From PUMD01 sp964599275 (GTDB lineage Bacteria; Bacillota; Sulfobacillia; SLMV01), in the NCBI GenBank assembly GCA_964599275.1, contig CAZRFK010000006.1:1-54904 (forward strand): DNA of 54,904 nucleotides. Reading direction: 5' to 3'. Under the pieces are notes generated by a model that searched no databases, had not been told where the DNA came from, and was given only the letters and a program-made list of their open reading frames with translations. Of the stretch, positions 1-7,888 are shown piece after piece; position 1 is the stretch's first letter; every line of letters starts with the position of its first letter. A program made the translations under genes and the position numbers.

Positions 1-1
1 T

Positions 2-190
2 GAATTAGAATTAGTGAAAAGAAAAATGCAAGAGCCAAACGAGGAGTTACGTAGGCTCAAAGATTTGCTCGAAACGAAAGAAGGCAGGCAGGCTGAGGTT
101 AATGCAGAGATACAGAAATTAGATGAAGAAATCCGTAGATGGGTTCAGGATCGAGGGATCAGAACAAAAAGGAAAGTCGAGCTTAAGTAA
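2..190 (+). CDS. C-terminal part of a coiled-coil protein (partial)
   Basis: The reading frame is open from the window edge to TAA at 188-190 and encodes at least 62 residues. The visible part is rich in Glu, Lys, Arg and Leu with heptad-like spacing, so it looks like a coiled coil ending in a basic tail (KRKVELK). It stops 27 bases before the Ycf35-like gene on the same strand, so it is probably the preceding member of that operon. Family and function cannot be read from this piece. Confidence 0.6.
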   Translation, partial: ELELVKRKMQEPNEELRRLKDLLETKEGRQAEVNAEIQKLDEEIRRWVQDRGIRTKRKVELK

Positions 191-217
191 AAAGTTGAAG
201 AAAGGAGGCACACTGGA

Positions 218-652
218 ATGAGTCATATCAGCACTTATACGACGGATCTTCAACTTAATTCCGTAAAGAGTGAGAGGGCTGCCAAGAATGATGCGTCCTG
301 GCAGCTATTTCGTGAAGCTCTGGAGACAGTAGCTGAAGAACACGGCGGAAAAGTAACCAACAAAATTAGCAACTACTTTGGACATCCGCGGGAGTGCACT
401 TTTGCCTTGCAGGTGCCACAGTTTCGCTACGGACTTGGAATAGATGTGGATAAGAAAACTGGTAAGGTTTCCTTTCTTTATGATGAATATGGTGTGCGCG
501 AGGAAGTTGTTGAGAGCTTGAAAAAACAAATTAAGCAGACCTTTACCACACTGGCAGTCGGTGAAGCTCTTCACGAACTCAATTATCAGGTTGAGTATGA
601 GGAGAATGTAGAAGAAGATTCCAAGCAGATATTAGTTAGAGGGGTGATGTAA
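218..652 (+). CDS. DUF1257 / Ycf35-like protein
   Basis: This 144-residue soluble protein begins with the MSHIST start typical of DUF1257 (Ycf35) proteins, which are encoded in cyanobacteria and red-algal plastids and have no settled function. A good Shine-Dalgarno (AAAGGAGG) precedes ATG 218. The stop overlaps the next ATG by one base (TAATG at 650-654), which suggests translational coupling to the DUF2997-like gene. A Ycf46-like ATPase follows in the same operon. No catalytic motif is visible; a small alpha/beta fold acting as a partner of the ATPase is an inference. The family call is by recognition of sequence style and neighbours, not a search. Confidence 0.7.
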   Translation: MSHISTYTTDLQLNSVKSERAAKNDASWQLFREALETVAEEHGGKVTNKISNYFGHPRECTFALQVPQFRYGLGIDVDKKTGKVSFLYDEYGVREEVVESLKKQIKQTFTTLAVGEALHELNYQVEYEENVEEDSKQILVRGVM

Positions 653-879
653 TGCCCCGGCAAGTGGAGATAGAAATCACTGATGAAGGTAATATTCGAA
701 TAGAGTTTACCGGCTTCCCCGGTGAAGAATGCTTCGAAGAGGCAGACAAGATTCAAAAACTTTTATCTGGAATGGGAATTCAGGTGTCGGTTGAAGATCT
801 GGTTCGAAAACCTGGAGGTCAGATTGAAGCTGAGATCGGATTAGACCAGGATGAGGAAACCAAAATACCAACTCAATAA
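652..879 (+). CDS. DUF2997-like small protein
   Basis: This 75-residue acidic protein has the DUF2997 pattern: a beta-strand start (EIEITDEGNIRIEFTGFPG), then a conserved Cys (GEECFEEADKI), then a short helix. DUF2997 genes commonly sit beside DUF1257 genes, and here the start codon overlaps the stop of the DUF1257-like gene by one base. Function is unknown. The single Cys in a GxxC context could bind metal or form a mixed disulfide, but this is speculation. The tail after about residue 50 is acidic and less conserved in style. Confidence 0.65.
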   Translation: MPRQVEIEITDEGNIRIEFTGFPGEECFEEADKIQKLLSGMGIQVSVEDLVRKPGGQIEAEIGLDQDEETKIPTQ

Positions 880-911
880 GGCATCTGATCAGTATCAGGG
901 AGGGGTTCCTT

Positions 912-1100
912 CTGTCTGGCGAGAAACTATTACTGTCTATCGACGGTAGTGAAATCAGTATGATAGAAGTTGCTGTTCATCCAGATGGTACACTATCTAT
1001 TTATGAAGCTTATTCGCAGAAGGAGTCAGAGGAATTGGTTGAACGCCTGGCGGCTTTGGGTATAAAGGCTGAAGTAGTTATTAGTTCTCCATGTGGCTGA
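912..1100 (+). CDS. small hypothetical protein in the Ycf35/Ycf46 operon
   Basis: A reading frame ending at TGA 1098-1100 fills the gap between the DUF2997-like gene and the AAA ATPase. A strong purine tract (AGGGAGGGG at 897-905) lies 6 bases before a CTG at 912, which would give 62 residues; the first ATG at 960 would give 46. The product has alternating strands and a helix (ESEELVERLAALGIKAEVV) and ends with SSPCG. Its size and style resemble the DUF2997-like neighbour, so it may be a divergent relative. The CTG start is inferred from spacing only. Confidence 0.45.
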   Translation: MSGEKLLLSIDGSEISMIEVAVHPDGTLSIYEAYSQKESEELVERLAALGIKAEVVISSPCG

Positions 1101-1131
1101 ATTCGCGTCCTAGAAAGGGGGATCTTCGGTA

Positions 1132-2856
1132 GTGGCTATAACAGAGATTAAAGGCCTGGATGATGGATGGATATCCGAGGGATTTCTGAAAAGGCGCAGC
1201 AACTATTCTCCAGTGATCCTGTTTGAGACTACCGACCCCAAAAGACTAGAGCAGCTAAAAAGATTTGTGCTGACAGAGGACTCATGTAAGGATTATGATC
1301 GCGTTTTGGTATTTGATCAGTGGAGTGGACTGTTCAAAATAAATGAAGAAGACGGACAACTGGTCAGTATTGATTATCAACGAAAAACTCCCAACAGTTC
1401 TGTGGGCCGAAGAGTTGTTAAAGGAACCGACAACTCAAACCGACAGCAGCTGGCTCACGTGAAATCAGTTCTTAAAGAAGTTGATGAGAAGTTAAAAGCA
1501 GAACGCACACTATTTATAATTCAAAATCTTTCGGAGAATCGGGAATGGGAGACAGGTCTGCAGGCAGCTCTTCGTTCCTGGGCGACCGATAGTGAGCTGA
1601 TAACGAAAGGCTCCACAATATTTGTTCAGACTGATGATGTAGATTCACTCCTGGATGAATTCACAAAGGAATTAGTTGTTGTGATTGAGGTAGAGCCTTC
1701 GTCTGAACAAGAACGCAGGCATATTATAGAAACTATTGCGCGTGAGCTGGATGTAGATGTTTCTCATCAAAAAATCGCTGAGTTGGTTTTGGCAACTGCA
1801 GGATTGAATCTTCATCAGATGGAGAGTATCATTCTCGAATCTTATTTCTCCGATCATCGTTTTGATGTGGGCAAAGTAAAAGATTTAAAATCTGAGTTGG
1901 TCAAAAAATCAGGTGCTTTGGAAATCAGGGAACCCCAGTATAGTTTTAACGATGTTGGAGGATATCAGGTTGTAAAGGATTTTGTCCGCAAATATATAAT
2001 AAATGTACTGGAAAATACAGAACGAGCAGTGCATTTTTCTCTGCCTCTGCCGAAGGGAATTCTTTTCTTTGGTCCCCCTGGAACAGGAAAAAGCTTGTTT
2101 GCCAACGCTCTGGCTAGTGAAATTCAGCTGCCCTTTATTAGGCTGCTCACAGAGAATATTTACTCCAAATGGTTTGGCGAGTCTGGACAGAGAATGAAAA
2201 ATGCAATACAGATGGCTGAAAAGATGTCGCCAGCCATTGTCTTTATTGATGAAATCGATAGATTTGGAAAACGCTCTTCTGGTTTTGGAGATTCTGCCAG
2301 TGCAGAAAGCAAAAGGGTGTTTTCACAGTTTCTTGAGTGGTTAGGGGAGCCGGACAGGGATGCAATCGTAGTCGGAACCACTAATGTTCCGGAGCAGATG
2401 GACGAAGCTTTTTTGCGAACCGGGCGATTCGATTATAAAATTCCTTTTCTTTATCCGGGAGATGATGCAAGAGTTGAGATTTTAGCTGTACATCTTGGGC
2501 TGGTTGATGGAATCAAGCGCAAAAAAGCTCCTGTGGCTCTTGATGATCAGGAATTGAGAGAATTTTTGCGAGAAGAAATTGTTCCGCGGACTCAGCACTT
2601 CTCCGGTGCCGAGTTAGAAGAACTCGTTCTCAGGGCCAAGCGTATTTCATTTGACAGGAAGCAAACAGATGCTCTGGAGTCACGAGATTTCATTGAGGCT
2701 GTCAAGACATTTAGAATCGATAAGGAACAAAGAGAAAGAACCATCCGGGATATGATGAGACAGGCCCAGCGATTTACCGACGACCAGAAGTTTCTTGATA
2801 CTTTAGGGGACGAGATGGAGGTTGCGGTAGGGCAAGAATCTGATAATCAATGGTGA
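1132..2856 (+). CDS. Ycf46-like AAA+ ATPase
   Basis: This 574-residue protein starts at GTG 1132 behind GAAAGGGGG. Residues 1-260 form an N-terminal region with a degenerate ATPase-like fold, typical of Ycf46 proteins, and residues 280-500 form a complete AAA+ module. Walker A is GPPGTGKS at about 314-321 and Walker B is IVFIDEID at about 369-376. A sensor-1 region (VVGTTN) and an arginine-rich RTGRFD segment follow. It is expected to hydrolyse ATP to remodel an unknown partner. The three small upstream ORFs are the natural candidates for substrates or adaptors. A bidirectional terminator follows directly. Confidence 0.85.
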   Translation: MAITEIKGLDDGWISEGFLKRRSNYSPVILFETTDPKRLEQLKRFVLTEDSCKDYDRVLVFDQWSGLFKINEEDGQLVSIDYQRKTPNSSVGRRVVKGTDNSNRQQLAHVKSVLKEVDEKLKAERTLFIIQNLSENREWETGLQAALRSWATDSELITKGSTIFVQTDDVDSLLDEFTKELVVVIEVEPSSEQERRHIIETIARELDVDVSHQKIAELVLATAGLNLHQMESIILESYFSDHRFDVGKVKDLKSELVKKSGALEIREPQYSFNDVGGYQVVKDFVRKYIINVLENTERAVHFSLPLPKGILFFGPPGTGKSLFANALASEIQLPFIRLLTENIYSKWFGESGQRMKNAIQMAEKMSPAIVFIDEIDRFGKRSSGFGDSASAESKRVFSQFLEWLGEPDRDAIVVGTTNVPEQMDEAFLRTGRFDYKIPFLYPGDDARVEILAVHLGLVDGIKRKKAPVALDDQELREFLREEIVPRTQHFSGAELEELVLRAKRISFDRKQTDALESRDFIEAVKTFRIDKEQRERTIRDMMRQAQRFTDDQKFLDTLGDEMEVAVGQESDNQW

Positions 2857-2880
2857 GTGAGCAGGTTTGAATTACTTTGT

Positions 2881-2922
2881 AATAAAAGAGGTCCAGATCG
2901 TAACAGCTGGACCTCTTTTATT
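2881..2922. terminator. bidirectional intrinsic terminator
   Basis: A perfect 16-bp inverted repeat (2881-2896 and 2907-2922) with a 10-base loop has A-rich and T-rich outer ends. It can therefore end transcription of the convergent Ycf46-like gene (+) and the aldolase/phosphatase gene (-). Confidence 0.9.
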
Positions 2923-2940
2923 ACGTTAGTTTCATCAGCG

Positions 2941-4047
2941 CTAGTCTATGGGTTCAAACCTGTCGCTTAACCGCTCCATGACTTCAGGTAACGTCGTATA
3001 TTCCATTTCATCTAAAGGAAGACGATGTGGTTCGAAGGGACCCATCTCCCTCATGTAATCTGCAATTTCATTGGCCTTATTACGTGCCTTATCAAAGGCT
3101 ATGTCATCAAACATATCTTTTGGTCCGATCAGCTCCCCGTCGCGGAGTTGAAAACCAAGCCCGCATACTCGTGGAGGTCCATCGAACCTACTGGGTGTTG
3201 CCCCGTCAATGCTTGTAGGCATAATTGGTCCTGTGTGAGATCCGCGCATCCAACCACTTACCAGGTGAGGACGAGCAAATGGCTCAAGTACTTCCCCCAC
3301 AGCCGGAAGTCCACTCTGGCATCTCACGATACAAACTGGATCGTCTTTTCCAACATATTGGCCTGCGGTTATGTTGAGACGCTGTGTGCTGGCAGAGGCA
3401 GCCATGTCAGCCTTATTTCCTTCCTCGTCTTTTCGATAAATACTTCTGATGACAAAACGGGATGGTGCCCCAATGAAGGCCAGGATATCGTACATTTCCT
3501 CAGGAAGGGAAAATTCGATTTTCTGTCCCTCAATGAGATCATAAACCTCGTAGATGAATCCATCATGCATGCTAGGATCCAGAACCAATCCAGCAGTGTT
3601 GAATGGATCTCCAAAAATTTTAAACAGGGGAAGATTCCAAGCACCAGGTTCTGTCTTGTCAGCCATAAATACAATCACAGGCTCGCTGGGCCGCTCTTGT
3701 ATTTCTACTTCTGCAATTCCTGGGCCGAGTCCCTTAACATTTCCGCTGAAGGCATCGCTCAATAGGTCCTGACCAGCTCCGTAGAGTTTGAGATCTTCCG
3801 CGATTTTTGTCGCTTCATAAAATGCATCCCAGGCAAGGCTGTGAACCTCTTCATCATCAACACCTTTGTAGTGGGTCATTATCAATTCCAGGTCGTCTCC
3901 AACAGCAGTAACATGGTAGTCCTTGAGTACTTCTGCTTGAGATAAATGTTCCTCAGCACAAGATATCAGACGTGGATGTACTGTAGTATGACCAACCTGA
4001 CTACCCACATCTGCTTTAATTACACTCAATGTTAATTTATCTGCCAA
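2941..4047 (-). CDS. fructose-1,6-bisphosphate aldolase/phosphatase
   Basis: This is a bifunctional gluconeogenic enzyme that condenses triose phosphates to fructose 1,6-bisphosphate and then dephosphorylates it to fructose 6-phosphate. Recognisable family blocks are TLSVIKADVGS near the N-terminus, GAGQDLLSDAF, and ARPHLVSGWMRGSHTGPIMP near residue 275. Length (about 368 residues) is normal. I place the start at TTG 4047, because the purine run GGGAGGG sits 6 bases before it; the ATG at 4062 overlaps that run. This type is typical of archaea and deep-branching or thermophilic anaerobic bacteria, so its presence is taxonomically informative. It is a single-gene unit, convergent with the AAA operon. 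Confidence 0.9.
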   Translation of the reverse strand: MADKLTLSVIKADVGSQVGHTTVHPRLISCAEEHLSQAEVLKDYHVTAVGDDLELIMTHYKGVDDEEVHSLAWDAFYEATKIAEDLKLYGAGQDLLSDAFSGNVKGLGPGIAEVEIQERPSEPVIVFMADKTEPGAWNLPLFKIFGDPFNTAGLVLDPSMHDGFIYEVYDLIEGQKIEFSLPEEMYDILAFIGAPSRFVIRSIYRKDEEGNKADMAASASTQRLNITAGQYVGKDDPVCIVRCQSGLPAVGEVLEPFARPHLVSGWMRGSHTGPIMPTSIDGATPSRFDGPPRVCGLGFQLRDGELIGPKDMFDDIAFDKARNKANEIADYMREMGPFEPHRLPLDEMEYTTLPEVMERLSDRFEPID

Positions 4048-4207
4048 TGTTAACCCTCCCATCTATTTCATCCTACCAAAAATCAACCGCTACACTGAAG
4101 CTCCTTTACTTATTTTTTGACCACTGATCAGGCAGCTTATTCAAAACAGCTTAGATCCTGCAGTGAAATCTACTATAATCATAATGTAATTGATTGGAGG
4201 TGCAGAT

Positions 4208-4432
4208 ATGGATAGGCAGGAAGTAGAAGAGGTTTTGGAAAAAGTTCGGCCTGCGTTACAGGCCGATGGGGGTGATGTTGAATTAGTTGATGTGGGAGAT
4301 GACGGTATAATTACCGTGAGATTGACTGGTGCTTGTGTAGGATGTCCTATGGCTTCGATTACTCTTAAACAGGGAATTGAGCGACTTTTGAAAAAAGAGA
4401 TCCCTGAAGTTGAGGAAGTCAAATCGGTTTGA
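4208..4432 (+). CDS. NifU C-terminal-domain (Nfu-type) Fe-S scaffold
   Basis: The 74-residue protein is a stand-alone Nfu domain that holds a transient Fe-S cluster and passes it to client proteins. The cluster-binding CxxC motif is present (ACVGCPMAS, about residues 42-49), within the usual order (V)RPALQADGGDVELV ... GACVGCPMASITLKQGIE. ATG 4208 is chosen because TTGGAGG lies 7 bases upstream; an in-frame TTG further upstream has no such site. It is monocistronic, followed by a repeat and an assembly gap. Confidence 0.92.
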   Translation: MDRQEVEEVLEKVRPALQADGGDVELVDVGDDGIITVRLTGACVGCPMASITLKQGIERLLKKEIPEVEEVKSV

Positions 4433-4513
4433 AAATGGATTGCCCAGTCCTTCTCGAAGTGTGTGGTTTTTATTTTGAATATACTATACAACAGTTTGGT
4501 TAAACTAAGCATG

Positions 4514-4576
4514 TCCGCGGGACCCGTGGCAAGGCTACCCGCAAAGCGAGCGGTCGATAGTCGTGGGTTTCGCGGA
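4514..4576. repeat. imperfect palindromic repeat, left copy
   Basis: The 63-base unit begins TCCGCGGGACCCGTG and ends with its near reverse complement CGTGGGTTTCGCGGA, so it can fold into a long imperfect hairpin. Bases 4522-4576 are identical to 4677-4731 on the other side of the gap. It could be a dispersed REP-like element or the unit of a tandem array that the assembler could not cross. Confidence 0.75.
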
Positions 4577-4676
4577 NNNNNNNNNNNNNNNNNNNNNNNN
4601 NNNNNNNNNNNNNNNNNNNNNNNNNNNNNNNNNNNNNNNNNNNNNNNNNNNNNNNNNNNNNNNNNNNNNNNNNNNN
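4577..4676. other. assembly gap (100 N)
   Basis: Exactly 100 unknown bases form a conventional scaffold gap of unknown true length. Both sides are the same repeat, so the gap was most likely caused by that repeat and could hide further copies or other sequence. Confidence 0.98.
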
Positions 4677-4731
4677 ACCCGTGGCAAGGCTACCCGCAAA
4701 GCGAGCGGTCGATAGTCGTGGGTTTCGCGGA
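4677..4731. repeat. imperfect palindromic repeat, right copy
   Basis: These 55 bases are identical to 4522-4576. The first part of the unit is missing only because the gap ends inside it. Confidence 0.75.
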
Positions 4732-4891
4732 ATCTTTGTTTTTCCAGTCTCCGTATTTGCTTAAATCTCTGTTCAATCCACCGTGCATCTACATCTGAGA
4801 TGAGCTCAACATCCTCATTGCATCAACTGAAATGTTCATTTATTATCAGCTCCAAAGATATTGGGAGAATATAGAATGGAGGAAATCATTA

Positions 4892-5320
4892 ATGAGAAGT
4901 TATGAGATGAAAAGGATGCATATGGGTAGACTGCAGTCTGGAGTAGACCTTCTAAATGGTCTGACAGATAAAGTTTGTGAAGTGGGAGTGCGAGCTGGAT
5001 ACGTCTTTGCTTTAGGCACACTTCGCAATGCAGTGATTGGATTTTATGACCAGGATAGAAAAGAATACGATTCCTTGTTTTTTGATGAGCCTTTAGAGAT
5101 AGTTACCTGTCAGGGGAACATATCAATAAAAGATGAACAGGTAATGCTTCACCTCCATATTAGCATCGGAGATGAAAAAGGCGAAATGTATGGTGGACAT
5201 TTAATGGAAGGCAGCGAGGTTGCGGTTGTAGAATTCTGCATAGCTGAATTTTCGGGTGACCCGTTGGAGAGAAATTATGATGAAGAGTTTAAATTGGATT
5301 TGTGGCTACCTATTGGTTAG
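4892..5320 (+). CDS. PPC (DUF296) domain protein
   Basis: This 142-residue protein matches the PPC/DUF296 fold found in small bacterial proteins and in plant AT-hook proteins. The diagnostic block is LHLHISIGDEKGEMYGGHL, with the HxH pair and GGHL that line the trimer pocket, preceded by RAGYVFALGTLRNAVIGFYD. Bacterial members are often called DNA-binding or metal-binding, but the function is not established. ATG 4892 is preferred, as GGAGG lies 9 bases before it; an ATG at 4832 lacks a site and ATG 4907 is an alternative. Confidence 0.85.
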   Translation: MRSYEMKRMHMGRLQSGVDLLNGLTDKVCEVGVRAGYVFALGTLRNAVIGFYDQDRKEYDSLFFDEPLEIVTCQGNISIKDEQVMLHLHISIGDEKGEMYGGHLMEGSEVAVVEFCIAEFSGDPLERNYDEEFKLDLWLPIG

Positions 5321-5468
5321 TTCGGAGATTTAGGATCTAGAACCTAGAGCTTTCACCCTACGACATTGCACTTTTTACAGTATACACCCCATTACTATTC
5401 TTCTTTGCGGTGTTAAAATAAATTAACTCCAAAGAAGGAACATTATTTGCATCTCAGGGGGGTTGAAA

Positions 5469-5594
5469 ATGGAATATCTAGCGTTAGTGATTATGGGTGT
5501 AGCAGTAGTGGTGTTTGGTTACTTTTCACTCCAACAAGCAGACGAAGTTTCTGACAAGACTGGAAAAGAAGCGCGCCACGAAGTTAATAAATAA
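5469..5594 (+). CDS. 41-residue single-pass membrane miniprotein
   Basis: ATG 5469 follows the purine-rich CAGGGGGGTTGAAA. The product has one hydrophobic helix (about residues 4-18, ALVIMGVAVVVFGYF) and a charged soluble tail (DEVSDKTGKEARHEVNK). It is followed by a strong intrinsic terminator, which supports its being a real transcription unit. No family is recognised. Confidence 0.6.
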   Translation: MEYLALVIMGVAVVVFGYFSLQQADEVSDKTGKEARHEVNK

Positions 5595-5715
5595 CTGCGC
5601 TTTCTTTAACCACTTAGCCCTGCGTCAGGTTCAGAATACTTGATGCCTTCCAGATCAGAAAAAATTTAACAGAAGATTAAATCGGCAAAACAGCAAATAT
5701 ATATAATACCAGAAA

Positions 5716-5750
5716 GCTGGAGTCAGATCCTCTGACTCCAGCAGTTTTAT
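5716..5750 (+). terminator. intrinsic terminator
   Basis: A perfect 12-bp stem (5716-5727 with 5731-5742) has a 3-base loop and is followed by AGTTTTATTA. It ends the transcript carrying the miniprotein gene. Confidence 0.85.
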
Positions 5751-6303
5751 TATAGGTTCCTGCAGGCGCATATTTCATTCATTCAGGTACTGCTGCAGCT
5801 CGATGTATGTGATTCTTAAGAAACACTGGTGCATTCATTTTTTCCCGGCAAAAAGCTCTCTGTTTTCTCGACGACAGCCTGAAAAAGTCATTATCGATAA
5901 TCCGTCACATGCTGATGTACTTCCGCATCACGATGCTCAGCGAGAAGGTTCGATCATCCTGCAGCTTGCGGGTGGCCCTACAAACAGAGTCTTCATGCTG
6001 GCCGGTTCAAAATAATTTCTCCTCATCTGTACTGACCACCCACATGCTCTACTTTGTCCTACGTCGATATCGTAGATATCCGCGAGTTGTAGGGTATGAC
6101 TGTTTTATTTGCGTTTGGCAGCGTTCGCCAATAATCTACTCCAATTCTGTGATTGGTGGATTTTTTGACATCTGTATGGGCTAGATGGTATTTTTATAAA
6201 AGATTCATTTTTCTGATAGATTTTTGGTTTTTGACAGACAATAGTGAGCAAAGGTAGGCAGCGGCGCGAACGATGAGGTGATAATATCAACTGGCAGATA
6301 GTT
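5751..6303. other. gene-poor spacer
   Basis: No convincing gene is seen. On the minus strand around 5905-5998 a short frame reads RKLQDDRTFSL, weakly like the C-terminal part of DDE transposases, but stops surround it. The rest looks like non-coding or decayed sequence. Confidence 0.5.
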
Positions 6304-6828
6304 TTGCTAATTCTTTCCTCAAATTTGGACGATCTGAGCATCAGTTTTTTTGTGGGTATGAGGCGTTACATACCGCTGTTGACTATATTAATGATCGGGA
6401 CAATATCAGCAGCCTCAATGGCCACCGGTTTGACGTTAGGAGAAGGGGTTGCAGGTTTACTACCACCGTTGTGGGAGCATTATTTGAGTGCTGGTGTGTT
6501 TTTTGTTTTGAGTTTGTGGTTTGTCTGGCAGGGAATCAGTGATGATACTGATGAAGTTAATCCAAAAAGGCAGGAAATAGGCACAACTGGTGGTGTGCTG
6601 TTGGGACTAGCCCTTGGGTTAAATACGATCTCTCTCGGGTTTTCGGGAGGACTTGCTGGATATGATGTTATTTCAACTTCATTGTGGACAGGCGCCGTGA
6701 GCTTTACTTTTTTACTGATCGGGACAAGGTTTGCCGGAAGGTTGAATTTCCGATTTATCCATGTATGGGGAGATTACATATCGGCGACATTTCTTTTCAT
6801 TTTAGGTGTTATCCAGCTGCCAATATAA
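6304..6828 (+). CDS. MntP/YtaF-like integral membrane protein
   Basis: This roughly 174-residue protein has about five or six hydrophobic helices. The first carries NLDDLSISFFVG, and a later one ALGLNTISLGFSGG, resembling the paired acidic/polar helix motifs of the MntP (manganese efflux) and YtaF (sporulation membrane protein) families. The start is uncertain: TTG 6304 is the first standard codon in frame, but the only good ribosome-binding purine run (GATGAGGTG, 6272-6280) is about 24 bases upstream, which would better suit an ATC at 6286. Substrate is not known; manganese export is the family-based guess. Confidence 0.6.
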   Translation: MLILSSNLDDLSISFFVGMRRYIPLLTILMIGTISAASMATGLTLGEGVAGLLPPLWEHYLSAGVFFVLSLWFVWQGISDDTDEVNPKRQEIGTTGGVLLGLALGLNTISLGFSGGLAGYDVISTSLWTGAVSFTFLLIGTRFAGRLNFRFIHVWGDYISATFLFILGVIQLPI

Positions 6829-7420
6829 TATGAGTGACAACTCAAGGGCTCCTGTGATTCATGGAATTTGCCGAGCCTGGAAATCAGGTTCACGCTCGCT
6901 TATTGCTCATACATGAAGTTTCAAGCAAGTTAGTTTATTCTAAGTCTAGTTGGCAGATTAAGGTTTGTTTTGCAGAGGAGGACACGTCCTGGCGAGACTG
7001 TGGGTGTTTTATGTTAATACCGTGAAGATCTTGTCAGATTATCGGTTTCAATAGCAGCATTGAGCGTTGGAGATTGGGGAGTTTCCGAAAGTGGTGAATT
7101 CAGGTGCTGGCTGGAAATTTCGGAAGTTATTTGTATGCGATTGTTTTTTTCAGGTGCCTCCTTCAGTAGATTTTTTGCTGTGTTGTCCTACTGCGTTGGG
7201 TAACCGGTGAGGTGCCCTCATTAACTGCTTCTACACTCTAATCAGCCTGATCTCCTATCCGAAGTTACCCATTCTCCATGCAGATAATATATCGACAAAT
7301 TACCCCAATGTTTAATCCTATGCTAGTGCAAAGACCCTGTCTGATTTGAAAAATCAACTGATATTGCATGCCATGTCAGGTATTGTTATCATCAACGCAA
7401 CCGCAAAGGGGGTAAAAGCA
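6829..7420. other. gene-poor spacer
   Basis: I see no gene, clear terminator or known RNA in this stretch. Short frames are interrupted by stops on both strands. Confidence 0.5.
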
Positions 7421-7882
7421 ATGCATACGGTAATCGTTTGCCTTTCATTCCATCACAAAAACACCCTGAAAATCGCCCGTGCTATGGCTGACACACTGGA
7501 TGCTGGCGTTGTGAAGCCTAACGAGGTTGGAAAATTGAATGAGGTGGATCTGATTGGCTTTGGGTCGGGGATATATGCCTTTCGGCATCATTCATCTTTA
7601 CTTGGGTGCGTTGATGACCTTCCCCAGAGAGGTATTAATAAAAAGGCCTTCATATTTTCCACGCGTGGTTGGGGTCCGGCATCTTTGTACCATTATCCGA
7701 TGAGAAGAAGGCTGCAGTCTGCCGGGTACAGTGTTTTGGGGGAGTTTTCCTGTTTGGGCTACGACACTTTTGGCCCGCTCAGGCTGATAGGTGGAATCAA
7801 CCCGAACAGACCTGATGAAGATAATATCGATGAGGCACAGCAGTTTGCGCAATCACTCCTTTCGGAGATGGAAACCACCTGA
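7421..7882 (+). CDS. flavodoxin-family protein
   Basis: The 153-residue product has the flavodoxin-like order: a first strand (HTVIVCLSFHHKNTLKIARAM) leading into a phosphate-loop-like turn, then DLIGFGSGIYAFRHHSSL, then KAFIFSTRGWGP, then a final helix. It probably binds FMN and carries electrons or acts as a small reductase. The loop (FHHKNT) is a variant of the usual T-x-T-x-N-T pattern. ATG 7421 is preceded by AAAGGGGG at optimal distance; an upstream in-frame TTG at 7346 has none. It converges with the agmatinase-family gene 6 bases away. Confidence 0.75.
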   Translation: MHTVIVCLSFHHKNTLKIARAMADTLDAGVVKPNEVGKLNEVDLIGFGSGIYAFRHHSSLLGCVDDLPQRGINKKAFIFSTRGWGPASLYHYPMRRRLQSAGYSVLGEFSCLGYDTFGPLRLIGGINPNRPDEDNIDEAQQFAQSLLSEMETT

Positions 7883-7888
7883 GCGGTT

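Noticed and set aside
3025..3765. Long open frame antisense to the aldolase/phosphatase gene
   Set aside because: The opposite strand encodes a complete, clearly recognised enzyme, and the antisense protein has no family features.
4514..4731. Repeats around the gap as a CRISPR array
   Set aside because: The identical block is about 55 bases, longer than normal CRISPR repeats. No regular spacers are visible and there are no cas genes nearby.
5905..5998. Minus-strand frame with RKLQDDRTFSL, like a DDE transposase tail
   Set aside because: It is only about 30 residues long, is bounded by stops, and no other transposase motif is nearby; it is too weak to annotate.
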